Notes under the pieces: model-generated | The model's database searches: none | Told to the model about the DNA's origin: nothing | Seen by the model: only the letters and a program-made list of their open reading frames with translations | In this document: piece after piece, positions 51,837 through 59,814 of the stretch | How the letters are laid out: each line of letters begins with the position of its first letter | How positions within the stretch are numbered: position 1 is the first letter of the stretch | Position numbers and translations under genes: made by a program | DNA from: Pseudonocardia oroxyli | GTDB taxonomy: Bacteria; Actinomycetota; Actinomycetes; Mycobacteriales; Pseudonocardiaceae | Direction: 5' to 3' | Length of the DNA: 64,000 nt | Assembly (NCBI RefSeq): GCF_900102195.1 | Contig: NZ_FNBE01000013.1 | Span: 149,000-212,999 of the forward strand

Positions 51837-52082
51837 TCAGTAGGAGAGTTCGGGGAGCATGTGCTTCGTGCGCTTGCGGCGCAGCCACACCTTGCGGACG
51901 CCGCCGGGGTACAACCGCACCCTCGACAGCTCCCACCCCGCGTACTCGGCCTGGATCGCCAGGCGCACCGCCGCCGTCATCCGCGGCACGTCGCCGTCGA
52001 TCCGGAGGGGTCGGTACTCCCAGTCCCCCTCCACGGTGATATTCCCGTCGGGATCGACGGCCTCCACAGAACCGGTCGCCAC
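51837..52082 (-). CDS. DUF5703-family small protein
   Basis: An 81-residue protein with WEYRPLRIDGDVPRMTAAVR, AEYAGWELSRVRLYPGGVRK and a basic VWLRRKRTKH, a pattern I recognise as the actinobacterial DUF5703 family found near uppP. No catalytic motif; the basic C-terminal half might bind nucleic acid or membrane. The GTG at 52082 has GGGGAGG six bases upstream. Role unknown. Confidence 0.65.
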   Translation of the reverse strand: MATGSVEAVDPDGNITVEGDWEYRPLRIDGDVPRMTAAVRLAIQAEYAGWELSRVRLYPGGVRKVWLRRKRTKHMLPELSY

Positions 52083-52150
52083 CGGTCACCTCCCCGCCGT
52101 GCTCGCGCCCCCCGGTGAACCGGGGGTTACACGAAGCCACCATACGGAAA

Positions 52151-53095
52151 TCACGGGGTGCTGACATCGTCCAGCGCCGCTCGGATCTCCGGCGGCAGCG
52201 TGATCTTCTCCGTCGCCAGGGACGCGGCCAGCTGCGCCGCGTCCCGGGCCCCGACGACGGCCGCCGCCACGCCCGGCCGGTCCCGCACCCAGGCCAGGGC
52301 GACCGCGAGGGGCGAGGTCCCGAGCCCGTCCGCCGCCGTGAGCACGGACTGGACGATCCGGGCGCTGCGCTCGTTGCGCCGCGCCTCGACGTAGGCGGCG
52401 AGGCTCGGCGAGCCGGCCCGCGAGTCCGAGGGGGTGCCGTCGGTGTACTTGCCGGTCAGCACGCCGCGACCGAGCGGCGCCCAGGCCAGCAGCCCGAGCC
52501 CGTGGTGGCGGGCCGCGGGCAGCAGCTCGCGCTCGGCCGAACGGGTCAGCAGCGAGTACTCGACCTGCACCGACACCGGCGCGACCAGGTTCCCGACGGA
52601 CCGCGCGCGCTCGGCCACGGTGGCCAGCTGCCAGCCCGACGGCGCGACCAGACCGGCGTAGCGCACCTTGCCTGCGAGCACCGCGACCTGGATCGCGGAC
52701 AGCGTCTCCTCCAGGGGCACGTGGGTGTCCCAGCCGGGGAGCTGCCAGAGGTCGAGGTGGTCGGTGCGCAGCCTGCGCAGCGTCGCGTCGAGCCCGCGGA
52801 GCAGGGCGCCGCGCGCCGAGCCGCCGCCGAGGGCCCCGCCCGCGGGGACGCCGCGCGCGGCGATCACGACGTCCTCCCGGGCGACCAGGCCGTCCGCGAG
52901 GTGCCCGCCGAGGACCTGCTGCGCGGTGCCGTCGCCGTAGACGTCCGCGGTCTCGACGAGCGTGCCGCCCGCCTCGGTGAAGGCGAGGAGCTGCTCGCCC
53001 GCGCCGTCCGCGTCCGTGTCCTCGCCCCAGGTCATGGTGCCCAGCCCGATCCGGGAGACCTGCAGACCCGATCCGCCGACCCTCCTGCGCTGCAC
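52151..53095 (-). CDS. Aldo/keto reductase-family protein with altered catalytic residues
   Basis: A 314-residue (beta/alpha)8 protein of the KvAB-like AKR group: VGGSGLQVSRIGLGTMTWG, FTEAGGTLVETADVYGDG (Asp and Tyr of the tetrad present), RAGKVRY-like LAGKVRYAGL and WAPLGRGVLTGKY. The tetrad lysine (normally in IATK) is Arg in VIAARG, and the histidine (normally YQIH) is Pro in WQLPGWD. So reductase activity is doubtful and a regulatory or NADPH-sensing role is possible. GTG 53095 is preferred; GTG 53137 would add 14 residues. Divergent from uppP. Confidence 0.75.
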   Translation of the reverse strand: MQRRRVGGSGLQVSRIGLGTMTWGEDTDADGAGEQLLAFTEAGGTLVETADVYGDGTAQQVLGGHLADGLVAREDVVIAARGVPAGGALGGGSARGALLRGLDATLRRLRTDHLDLWQLPGWDTHVPLEETLSAIQVAVLAGKVRYAGLVAPSGWQLATVAERARSVGNLVAPVSVQVEYSLLTRSAERELLPAARHHGLGLLAWAPLGRGVLTGKYTDGTPSDSRAGSPSLAAYVEARRNERSARIVQSVLTAADGLGTSPLAVALAWVRDRPGVAAAVVGARDAAQLAASLATEKITLPPEIRAALDDVSTP

Positions 53096-53162
53096 GGGGG
53101 GAGCGTGCCATCCGGGGGTGCGGGCGAGGTCGGCCACCCCGCTGCCGCTACGGTGACGCTCC

Positions 53163-53984
53163 GTGAGCTGGCTTGAGGTCATCGTCCTGGGGCTCGTCCA
53201 AGGACTCACCGAGTTCCTGCCGATCTCGTCCTCCGGCCACCTGCGGATCGTCTCCGGCGTGTTCTTCGGCCACGACCCGGGCGCCGCGTTCACCGCGGTC
53301 ACCCAGATCGGCACCGAGCTCGCGGTGATCGTCTACTTCGCCAAGGACATCGGGAACCTCGTCGTCACCTGGTTCCGCGGCCTGCGCGACCCCGAGGTGC
53401 GGGCGACGCAGGAGTACCGGATGGCCTGGATGGTGATCATCGGGACCATCCCCATCGGCGTGCTGGGCGTGCTGTTCAAGGACCAGATCGAGACGGTCGC
53501 GCGCAACCTGTGGCTCATCGCGACCACGCTCGTCGTGTTCGGCGTGCTGCTCGGCCTCGCCGAGCGCTTCGGCACGCAGGAGCGCCCGGTCGAGAAGCTG
53601 ACCATGCGAGACGGCATCATCCTCGGCTTCGCGCAGGCCATGGCCCTGATCCCGGGCGTCTCGCGGTCCGGCGGCACGATCACCGTCGGGCTCTTCCTGG
53701 GCCTGCAGCGGGCCGCGGCGGTGCGGTTCTCGTTCCTGCTCGCCATCCCGGCGGTGTTCGCGTCCGGGCTGTTCACCCTCCCGGACGTCTTCGCCGGCGA
53801 CGGGCCCAGCCCCTTCCAGATGATCGTCGCCGTCGTCGTCGCGGGCGTCGTCGGGTACGCGGTGATCGCCTGGCTGCTCAAGTTCGTGGAGAAGAACACC
53901 GTCTACGTGTTCGTGGCCTACCGGATCGCCCTCGGCGTGGCCCTGATGGCGGCACTGGCGATCGGCGCGGTCTCCGCCACGTAG
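53163..53984 (+). CDS. uppP: Undecaprenyl-diphosphate phosphatase
   Basis: A 273-residue BacA/UppP membrane enzyme that recycles undecaprenyl diphosphate to the monophosphate carrier for cell-wall synthesis. Diagnostic motifs: [14 protein letters not shown] near the N-terminus and [12 protein letters not shown] in the middle, which form the active site; about eight hydrophobic segments. GTG at 53163. The following phosphatase, DUF3090 and SCO1664 genes keep the order I recall from Mycobacterium (Rv2136c-Rv2133c), a conserved actinobacterial block. Confidence 0.9.
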   Translation: MSWLEVIVLGLVQGLTEFLPISSSGHLRIVSGVFFGHDPGAAFTAVTQIGTELAVIVYFAKDIGNLVVTWFRGLRDPEVRATQEYRMAWMVIIGTIPIGVLGVLFKDQIETVARNLWLIATTLVVFGVLLGLAERFGTQERPVEKLTMRDGIILGFAQAMALIPGVSRSGGTITVGLFLGLQRAAAVRFSFLLAIPAVFASGLFTLPDVFAGDGPSPFQMIVAVVVAGVVGYAVIAWLLKFVEKNTVYVFVAYRIALGVALMAALAIGAVSAT

Positions 53985-53994
53985 GGTCGAGTCC

Positions 53995-54681
53995 GTGCCC
54001 ACCTTGATCCTCGTCCGCCACGGCCGTTCGACGTCCAACACGTCCGGCGTGCTCGCGGGCCGCACGGCCGGGGTGGAGCTGGACGACAAGGGCCGCGGCC
54101 AGGCCGAGCAGCTCGTGGAGCGGCTCGCCCCGGTCCCGATCGCCGCGATCGTCACCTCGCCGCTGACCCGGTGTGCGCAGACGGTCGAGCCGCTGGCGAA
54201 GGCCCGCGGGCTGGATCCGTCGGTGGAGCCGGACCTCACCGAGGTGGACTACGGGGAGTGGACCGGCCGCGAGCTCAAGGACCTGGCGAAGGAGGACCTC
54301 TGGCGGGTCGTCCAGGCGCACCCGTCCGCGGCGGTCTTCCCGGGTGGGGAGGGGCTGGCGCAGATGCAGTGCCGCGCCGTCGCCGCCATCCGGCGCTGGG
54401 ACCGGCGGATCGCCGAGGAGCACGGGCCGAACGCCGTCTGGGTCGCGTGCAGCCACGGGGACCCGATCAAGTCCGTCGTGGCCGACGCGATGGCCACCCA
54501 CCTGGACAACTTCCAGCGGATCGTCGTCGACAACTGCTCCCTCTCGGTGATCACCTACACCCCGACGAGGCCCTTCGTGGCCCGGGTGAACGACGTCGGT
54601 GGGGACGTCGCGGCGCTGATCCCGAAGAAGGACGAGAAGCCCGCCGAGGAGGCCGTGGTCGGCGGGTCCACAGGGGCCTGA
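53995..54681 (+). CDS. Histidine phosphatase family protein (MSMEG_4193 type)
   Basis: A 228-residue phosphoglycerate-mutase-like phosphatase. Phospho-histidine motif LILVRHGRSTSN, ITSPLTRC-like VTSPLTRCAQT, and the second histidine in CSHGDPIKSVVAD. The family (TIGR03848) is restricted to actinobacteria and is coded with DUF3090 and SCO1664 proteins; its substrate is not established. GTG at 53995, 11 bases after uppP, so probably co-transcribed. Confidence 0.84.
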   Translation: MPTLILVRHGRSTSNTSGVLAGRTAGVELDDKGRGQAEQLVERLAPVPIAAIVTSPLTRCAQTVEPLAKARGLDPSVEPDLTEVDYGEWTGRELKDLAKEDLWRVVQAHPSAAVFPGGEGLAQMQCRAVAAIRRWDRRIAEEHGPNAVWVACSHGDPIKSVVADAMATHLDNFQRIVVDNCSLSVITYTPTRPFVARVNDVGGDVAALIPKKDEKPAEEAVVGGSTGA

Positions 54682-54741
54682 CCACGACCTGGTCATACCG
54701 GGGTGCCGGTGGCCGTCGAGTGGCCTAGTCTGGATATCGCC

Positions 54742-55347
54742 ATGTCACGCGTCATCCACGTCTTCCGTCAGCCCGAGCGGTTCGTCGCCGGGACCGTCGG
54801 CGAGCCCGGGGACCGGGCCTTCTACCTGCAGGCCGTCGAGGAGGCGCGCACCATCAGCGTGCTGTTGGAGAAACAGCAGGTGTCGGTGCTCGCCGAGCGC
54901 ATCGAGGCGCTGCTGACCGAGGTCGAGCGCCGGTTCGGCGGCGACGCGGGGCCCGCCGCCGCGGTCGCGCCGTCGGGGCCGTCCTCGGACAACGACCCGC
55001 TCGCGGTGCCGCTCGAGGAGGAGTTCCGGGTCGGCACCATGGGCCTGGGGTGGGATGCCGACAGCAGGTCCATCGTGGTGGAGCTGCTCGCGGTCACCGA
55101 GGAGGAGGTCGACGAGTCCGTCGTCCTCGACGACACCGACGAGGGGCCGGACGCGTTGCGCGTGTTCCTGTCCCCGACGCAGGCCAAGGCCTTCGCGGAC
55201 CGGGCCGAGAAGGTCGTCTCCGCCGGCCGGGCGCCGTGCCCGCTGTGCGCGGAGCCGCTCGACCCGCAGGGTCACGTCTGCGTGCGGCTCAACGGGTTCC
55301 ACCAGCGCTCGCCGATGGGCGCGACCGGCGACGAAGCGGCCGAGTAG
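54742..55347 (+). CDS. DUF3090 family protein
   Basis: A 201-residue protein beginning MSRVIHVFRQPERFVAGTVG, with REFYLQ-like DRAFYLQAVEE, VLLEKQQVSVLAERI, an acidic central linker, FLSPTQAKAFADRAEKVV and a C-terminal CPLCAEPLDPQGHVC zinc-ribbon-like site (two CxxC plus His/Cys) followed by RLNGFH. Actinobacteria-specific; function unknown. ATG 54742 matches the conserved start. Middle gene of the conserved trio. Confidence 0.85.
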   Translation: MSRVIHVFRQPERFVAGTVGEPGDRAFYLQAVEEARTISVLLEKQQVSVLAERIEALLTEVERRFGGDAGPAAAVAPSGPSSDNDPLAVPLEEEFRVGTMGLGWDADSRSIVVELLAVTEEEVDESVVLDDTDEGPDALRVFLSPTQAKAFADRAEKVVSAGRAPCPLCAEPLDPQGHVCVRLNGFHQRSPMGATGDEAAE

Positions 55348-55354
55348 TACGGCC

Positions 55355-56167
55355 TTGACCGGACACACCGGGCCCGACCTGCGCGATCCCGAGATCCTCG
55401 AGGTGCTCCGACGTGGGCGGATCGAGGTCACCGGGCGGATGGTCGCCGCCTCCAACGCCACCCTGTTCGGCACCATCGCCGCCCACGGGCACACCTTCGA
55501 GTGCGTGTACAAGCCGGTGCGCGGCGAGCGCCCGCTGTGGGACTTCCCCGACGGCACGCTCGCCGGGCGCGAGGTCGCGTCCTACCTGGTCAGCGAGGCC
55601 GCCGGGTTGCAGGTGGTGCCCCCGACCGTGCTGCGGGACGGACCGTTCGGCCCGGGCATGGTCCAGGCCTGGGTGGACACCGAGACCACCGAGGACCTCG
55701 TGGACGTGTGCTCGCCCAAGGAGATCAAGCCCGGCTGGAAGGGCGTCCTGCGCGCGCGGGACGACGACGGCGCACCCGCCGTGCTGGTCCACGCGGACGA
55801 TCCGCGGCTGCGTGCCATGGCCGTGTTCGACGTCGTCGCCAACAACGCCGACCGCAAGGGCGGGCATGTCCTGGCGGGCGACGACGGTCGGGTCTACGGC
55901 GTGGACCACGGCCTGACCATGCACACCGAGGACAAGCTCCGCACCGTGCTGTGGGGATGGGTCGGCGAGGAGCTGTCCGAGGCGGAGATCGAGGCGCTCG
56001 GCAGGCTGCGCGCCGAGCTGGCGGGCGACCTGGAGGACCGGTTGGGCCCGCACATCACCCTGTCCGAGATCCGGGCCCTCACCGAGCGGGTGGACCTCAT
56101 GCTCGCGGTCCCGCTCTTCCCCGAGCCCTCCGGCTACGGCCCGGCCATCCCCTGGCCTGCGTTCTAG
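55355..56167 (+). CDS. SCO1664-family protein, PI3/4-kinase-like fold
   Basis: A 270-residue protein of the actinobacterial SCO1664 family. It resembles phosphatidylinositol 3/4-kinases: CVYKPVRGERPLWDFPDGTL (ATP lysine), REVASYLVSEAAGLQVVPP, FDVVANNADRKGGHVL (the catalytic-loop-like NADRKGGH) and VYGVDHGLTMH (metal-binding, like DFG). It may phosphorylate an unknown substrate. The start is taken as TTG 55355, eight bases after the DUF3090 stop; no better start precedes the conserved LRDPEILEVL. The gene usually following in related genomes, mshC, is not here. Confidence 0.8.
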   Translation: MTGHTGPDLRDPEILEVLRRGRIEVTGRMVAASNATLFGTIAAHGHTFECVYKPVRGERPLWDFPDGTLAGREVASYLVSEAAGLQVVPPTVLRDGPFGPGMVQAWVDTETTEDLVDVCSPKEIKPGWKGVLRARDDDGAPAVLVHADDPRLRAMAVFDVVANNADRKGGHVLAGDDGRVYGVDHGLTMHTEDKLRTVLWGWVGEELSEAEIEALGRLRAELAGDLEDRLGPHITLSEIRALTERVDLMLAVPLFPEPSGYGPAIPWPAF

Positions 56168-56187
56168 GTCCGGTGCCGGCGGGACCC

Positions 56188-56321
56188 TGATGCTTGGGAC
56201 GCCCAAGCGCCGCTGAGTGACGCTTGGGACGCCCAAGCGTCGGGGGGTGGTGGGAGCGCTGATGCTTGGGACGCCCAAGCGCCGCTGAGTGACGCTTGGG
56301 ACGCCCAAGCGTCACTCAGCG
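56188..56321. repeat. Two tandem 72-bp units holding four GCTTGGG-ACG-CCCAAGC palindromes
   Basis: The 17-bp palindrome GCTTGGGACGCCCAAGC occurs at 56192, 56222, 56264 and 56294. Copies 1/3 and 2/4 are each 72 bases apart, so a 72-bp unit is duplicated. The last copy is extended by complementary flanks to an 18-bp stem with three-base loop (56283-56321). It lies after the SCO1664-family stop and could terminate transcription, but the duplication suggests a mobile palindromic element. Confidence 0.85.
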
Positions 56322-56415
56322 TCGGGAAGCGCTCGGCGGCCCCAGCGGTGCGCTCATTCTGGGTACGCAGGTCCACGTATGGTCCCGCGGCCCGGAGCAC
56401 ACCGATGCTGGGCGG

Positions 56416-56829
56416 ATGGGGGAGGTGCGTCGGGCGCTGCCCGTGGCGCCCGCGGACTGGGAGCGGCTCGTCGACTCGGTCTCGTCCGCTGTGGACCCGG
56501 CGACGGCGCGGCGACTGCGCGCCGCGCTGCTCCCCGCGACGACCGCGCGGCGCGAACCGTGGCGGCTGAGCCCGCCGCTGGTGTTCGTCCGGGTCCGGCC
56601 GGAGGAGGTCGCGGCGATCGGCGCCGCCGCGCGCAGGCTCGGGAGGCAGCTGTCGCCCGGTCGTCGCACGCCGGCCGCGCCCGCGGCCACGGAGGCGCTG
56701 GCCGTGCTGGTCCGGGACCTGGCGCCGGTGCACGGCCTGCTCGACCTCGATCCCGGCGAGGACGCCGAGGTGCCGCGGGGTGCCCGCCTGGGGCGTCGCG
56801 GGCCGGCGGGGGTCCGTCGGACGCTCCCC
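56416..56829 (+). pseudogene. Hypothetical protein without its own stop
   Basis: From ATG 56416 a frame with strong G/C third-position bias encodes MGEVRRALPVAPADWERLVD, LRRRAAL-like ARRLRAALLP, a PPLVFVRVRPEEVAAIGAAARRLGRQL segment and LVRDLAPVHGLLDLDPGED. Coding character fades near 56830, yet no in-frame stop occurs until 58467, inside and beyond gnd. Most likely the 3' end was lost by deletion. Alternatively a sequencing error hides the stop. No family recognised. Confidence 0.4.
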
Positions 56830-56944
56830 AGCGCATGTGCTTTCCCACTGCACTCGCCCCGGGCGGGCGGCGCGCGGCAGGATGGACGGAGGACGGCACC
56901 CCGGGTCGGATCGGGCGGGGTGCCTCGGCGACGGAGAGGAACCC

Positions 56945-58375
56945 ATGGCGGAGAAGAGCCGCATCGGCGTCACCGGCCTCGCGGTGATGGGGGCCAACCT
57001 GGCCCGGAACATCGCGAGCCGCGGGGTGCCGGTGGCCGTGCACAACCGCACGTACGCCAAGACCGAGCAGTTCATGGCCGACTACGGCGCCGAGGGCGAC
57101 TTCACGGCATCGGAGTCCGTGAAGGACTTCGTGGACTCCCTCGAGACCCCCCGCAAGATCATCGTCATGGTCAAGGCGGGCAAGCCCGTCGACGGCGTCA
57201 TCGAGGAGCTGACCCCGCTCCTCGACGAGGGCGACATCATCATCGACGCGGGCAACTCGCACTTCCCGGACACCGTGCGCCGCACCGCCGAGTGCGAGGC
57301 GAACGGGCTGCGGTTCATGGGCGTCGGGGTCTCCGGCGGCGAGGAGGGCGCACTGCTCGGGCCGAGCATCATGCCCGGCGGCGACCCCGCGGCGTACGAG
57401 GAGGTCCGCGAGATCTTCGAGTCGATCGCGGCCGTCGTCGACGGGACGCCGTGCGTCACGCACGTCGGGCCGGGCGGGGCCGGGCACTACGTCAAGATGG
57501 TGCACAACGGCATCGAGTACGCCGACATCCAGCTCATCGCCGAGGCGTACGACCTGCTCACGAACGTGGTCGGGCTCGACGCGCCCGCCGTGGGCAAGAT
57601 CTTCGAGGAGTGGAACACCGGCGACCTCGACTCCTTCCTGATCGAGATCACCGGCAAGGTCCTCGCCAAGACGGACGCCAGGACCGGGCGCCCGCTCGTC
57701 GACGTCATCGTGGACCAGGCGGGCCAGAAGGGCACCGGGACCTGGACGGCGATCGACGCCCTGCAGCTCGGCATCCCGCTGACCGGCATCACCGAGGCCG
57801 TGTTCGCGCGCGGGCTGTCGGCGCTGCGCTCCGAGCGCAAGGCGGCGGCGGGCGTGCTCGCGGGCCCGACGCCGTCGAAGGAGGTCGACGAGTCCCTGGT
57901 CGAGGACATCCGCCTGGCGCTCTACGCCTCCAAGGTGGTCGCGTACGCGCAGGGCTTCGCCCAGATGCGCGCCGCGTCGGTCGAGAACGGCTGGGACCTC
58001 AAGCTGGGCGAGATGGCCACCATCTGGCGGGGCGGCTGCATCATCCGGGCGCGGTTCCTCAACCGCATCCGCGAGGCCTACGACGAGCACCCCGACCTGG
58101 ACAACCTGCTGATGGTCCCGTACTTCACCGAGGCCGTCGCGAACGCGCAGGACGCCTGGCGCCGGGTCATCGTCAAGGCCACCGAGCAGGGGGTGCCGAT
58201 CCCGGCGTTCTCCAGCTCGCTGTCCTACTACGACGGCTACCGCCGCGAGCGCGGCCCGGCGAACCTGATCCAGGGCCTGCGGGACTTCTTCGGCGCCCAC
58301 ACCTACAAGCGCATCGACGCCGAGGGCTCCTTCCACACCCGGTGGGCGCAGGACGGCACCGAGGTCGAGGCCTGA
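56945..58375 (+). CDS. gnd: 6-phosphogluconate dehydrogenase (decarboxylating)
   Basis: A 476-residue long-form enzyme of the oxidative pentose phosphate pathway converting 6-phosphogluconate and NADP to ribulose-5-phosphate, CO2 and NADPH. Evidence: Rossmann motif VTGLAVMGANLARN with NRT at the end of strand 2 (NADP preference), GVGVSGGEEGALLGPSIMPGG, VGPGGAGHYVKMVHNGIEY (catalytic Lys) and the C-terminal LIQGLRDFFGAHTYKR. ATG 56945 with GGAGAGGAA upstream. A strong hairpin follows the stop. Confidence 0.93.
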   Translation: MAEKSRIGVTGLAVMGANLARNIASRGVPVAVHNRTYAKTEQFMADYGAEGDFTASESVKDFVDSLETPRKIIVMVKAGKPVDGVIEELTPLLDEGDIIIDAGNSHFPDTVRRTAECEANGLRFMGVGVSGGEEGALLGPSIMPGGDPAAYEEVREIFESIAAVVDGTPCVTHVGPGGAGHYVKMVHNGIEYADIQLIAEAYDLLTNVVGLDAPAVGKIFEEWNTGDLDSFLIEITGKVLAKTDARTGRPLVDVIVDQAGQKGTGTWTAIDALQLGIPLTGITEAVFARGLSALRSERKAAAGVLAGPTPSKEVDESLVEDIRLALYASKVVAYAQGFAQMRAASVENGWDLKLGEMATIWRGGCIIRARFLNRIREAYDEHPDLDNLLMVPYFTEAVANAQDAWRRVIVKATEQGVPIPAFSSSLSYYDGYRRERGPANLIQGLRDFFGAHTYKRIDAEGSFHTRWAQDGTEVEA

Positions 58376-58378
58376 CGC

Positions 58379-58423
58379 TCCGTGGGCGGTGCCGGCGGCC
58401 GAGCCCTCGCCACCGCCCACGGA
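58379..58423 (+). terminator. Terminator hairpin after gnd
   Basis: TCCGTGGGCGGTG (58379-58391) pairs perfectly with CACCGCCCACGGA (58411-58423) across a 19-base loop, directly after the gnd stop. No T-run, as usual here. Confidence 0.7.
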
Positions 58424-58507
58424 CCCCGCCGGGGTGGGGCCACCACCACCGCGCGGACGCCTGCTGATCACCTGGGGTGGGACGGGCGCCGTTCGTAGCG
58501 TTCCCCC

Positions 58508-58978
58508 ATGCGACGACTGCTTCTCGCCTCCCTGTTCCTGGCCACCCTGGCGGGTTGTTCCGCGCCCGCCACGGCCGCCGCGCCCGCCGTGGCGGCGGAC
58601 GCCCCGCCCCAGGCGCAGGTGCGGTTCACCGCCGATCCCCGGGCCGTCGCGGGTACGCGGACCTACGACCTGACCGGCGTGGCCGCCGACGGCCGGTGCA
58701 CCCCGGAGGCCGTCAGCATCCGTGACGACGCCGCGGCCCAGGGCGAGCTCGACGGCCTGTACCTCACCCTCGGGTCGACGCCGGTCGTCGAGCCCTCCCT
58801 CAACACCACCGGGGCCGGGTGGAGCTACGACACCTCGTACGTGACCTCGGACGGGAAGGCGGGCTCCGCCACCGCGACCGCCACGGTGCGCGACGGCCGC
58901 CTCGAGATCGTCTTCGACGGGCGCACGTGGGACGGCTCGACCTTCTCGGGGACCGCGTCCTGCGCCGTCGCACCGTAA
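58508..58978 (+). CDS. Lipoprotein of unknown function
   Basis: A 156-residue exported protein: signal peptide MRRLLLASLFLATLAGC with lipobox LAGC, an Ala/Pro linker, then beta-rich sequence (VRFTADPRAVAGTRTYDLTG, TATATVRDGRLEIVFDGRTWDG) closing with a Cys that may pair with the Cys in GRCTPEAVS. Looks like a small surface beta-sandwich. ATG at 58508 preceded by a modest GC-rich spacer. Alone between two transcription units. Confidence 0.7.
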   Translation: MRRLLLASLFLATLAGCSAPATAAAPAVAADAPPQAQVRFTADPRAVAGTRTYDLTGVAADGRCTPEAVSIRDDAAAQGELDGLYLTLGSTPVVEPSLNTTGAGWSYDTSYVTSDGKAGSATATATVRDGRLEIVFDGRTWDGSTFSGTASCAVAP

Positions 58979-59038
58979 AGGAAGACCCTCGGGACGACCA
59001 AGGAAACCCCAGTTCAAGGTGGGGGCTAGGGTCGCCCC

Positions 59039-59800
59039 GTGAGCGTGGGGAAGCGGGTGGCGCCGCGCCGCGCGGTACTCGGGGCGGCCCTCGCCCTCCC
59101 GGTGCTCGCGGCGTGCTCGACCACCGAGCCCGGGACACCCGTCGCGAACCCGCAGGCACCCACCCCGACACCCCCGAGACCCCCGACGGCCCCGTCCGCC
59201 CCGCCGGCCGGCGAGGTCGAGCGGGCCACCACCGGTCGCCCCGAGGTGGCGCTGACCTTCCACGGTGCGGGTGACCTGGACCTGGCCCGCCGGGTCCTGA
59301 CGGCGTTGCAGCAGGGTGGGGCGGCGGTGACGGTGCTCGCCGTCGGGACCTGGCTCGAACAGCACCCCGACGCCGCGAAGGTCGTCACCGGCCTCGGCCA
59401 CGAGATCGGCAACCACACCTACGCGCACCGGGACGTCGACGCCCTCGGCGCGGCCGCCGCGCGCAGCGAGATCGAACGCTGCCGCGACCTCATCGCCGCC
59501 GCGACGGGCGGGCCCGGGGCCTTCTTCCGCCCCTCCCAGAGCCGGCATGCGACGCCCGAGGTCATCGCCCTGGCCGCGGCGGCCGGATACCCCACCGTCC
59601 TGAGCTACGACGTCGACTCGCAGGACTTCACCGACCCCGGCGTCGCGGCGATCCGCCGCAACGTGGCGGCGGCGACCGCGGGCAGCGTCGTGAGCATGCA
59701 CCTCGGCCATCCCGGGACCCTGCAGGCCGTCCCGGGTGTGCTCGCGGATCTCGCCGCGCGCGGACTCACCCCGGTGACCGCGACCAGGTTGTTCGGCTGA
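59039..59800 (+). CDS. Polysaccharide-deacetylase-like lipoprotein (NodB fold)
   Basis: A 253-residue exported protein. The N-terminus APRRAVLGAALALPVLAACS combines a twin-arginine-like pair with a lipobox. The NodB domain follows a Pro-rich linker: EVALTFHGAGDLDLARRVL in place of the TFDDG motif, GHEIGNHTYAHRD (the metal-binding HxxxH motif), AFFRPSQSRHA and SYDVDSQDF. The altered first motif is common in an actinobacterial subgroup; metal binding is plausible, the glycan substrate unknown. GTG at 59039. The propeller lipoprotein gene follows 14 bases later. Confidence 0.75.
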   Translation: MSVGKRVAPRRAVLGAALALPVLAACSTTEPGTPVANPQAPTPTPPRPPTAPSAPPAGEVERATTGRPEVALTFHGAGDLDLARRVLTALQQGGAAVTVLAVGTWLEQHPDAAKVVTGLGHEIGNHTYAHRDVDALGAAAARSEIERCRDLIAAATGGPGAFFRPSQSRHATPEVIALAAAAGYPTVLSYDVDSQDFTDPGVAAIRRNVAAATAGSVVSMHLGHPGTLQAVPGVLADLAARGLTPVTATRLFG

Positions 59801-59814
59801 AGGAGACACGTTCG

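Noticed and set aside
56188..56321. Short CRISPR-like array
   Set aside because: Four palindromes but no regular unique spacers and no cas genes; the 72-bp tandem duplication explains the pattern.
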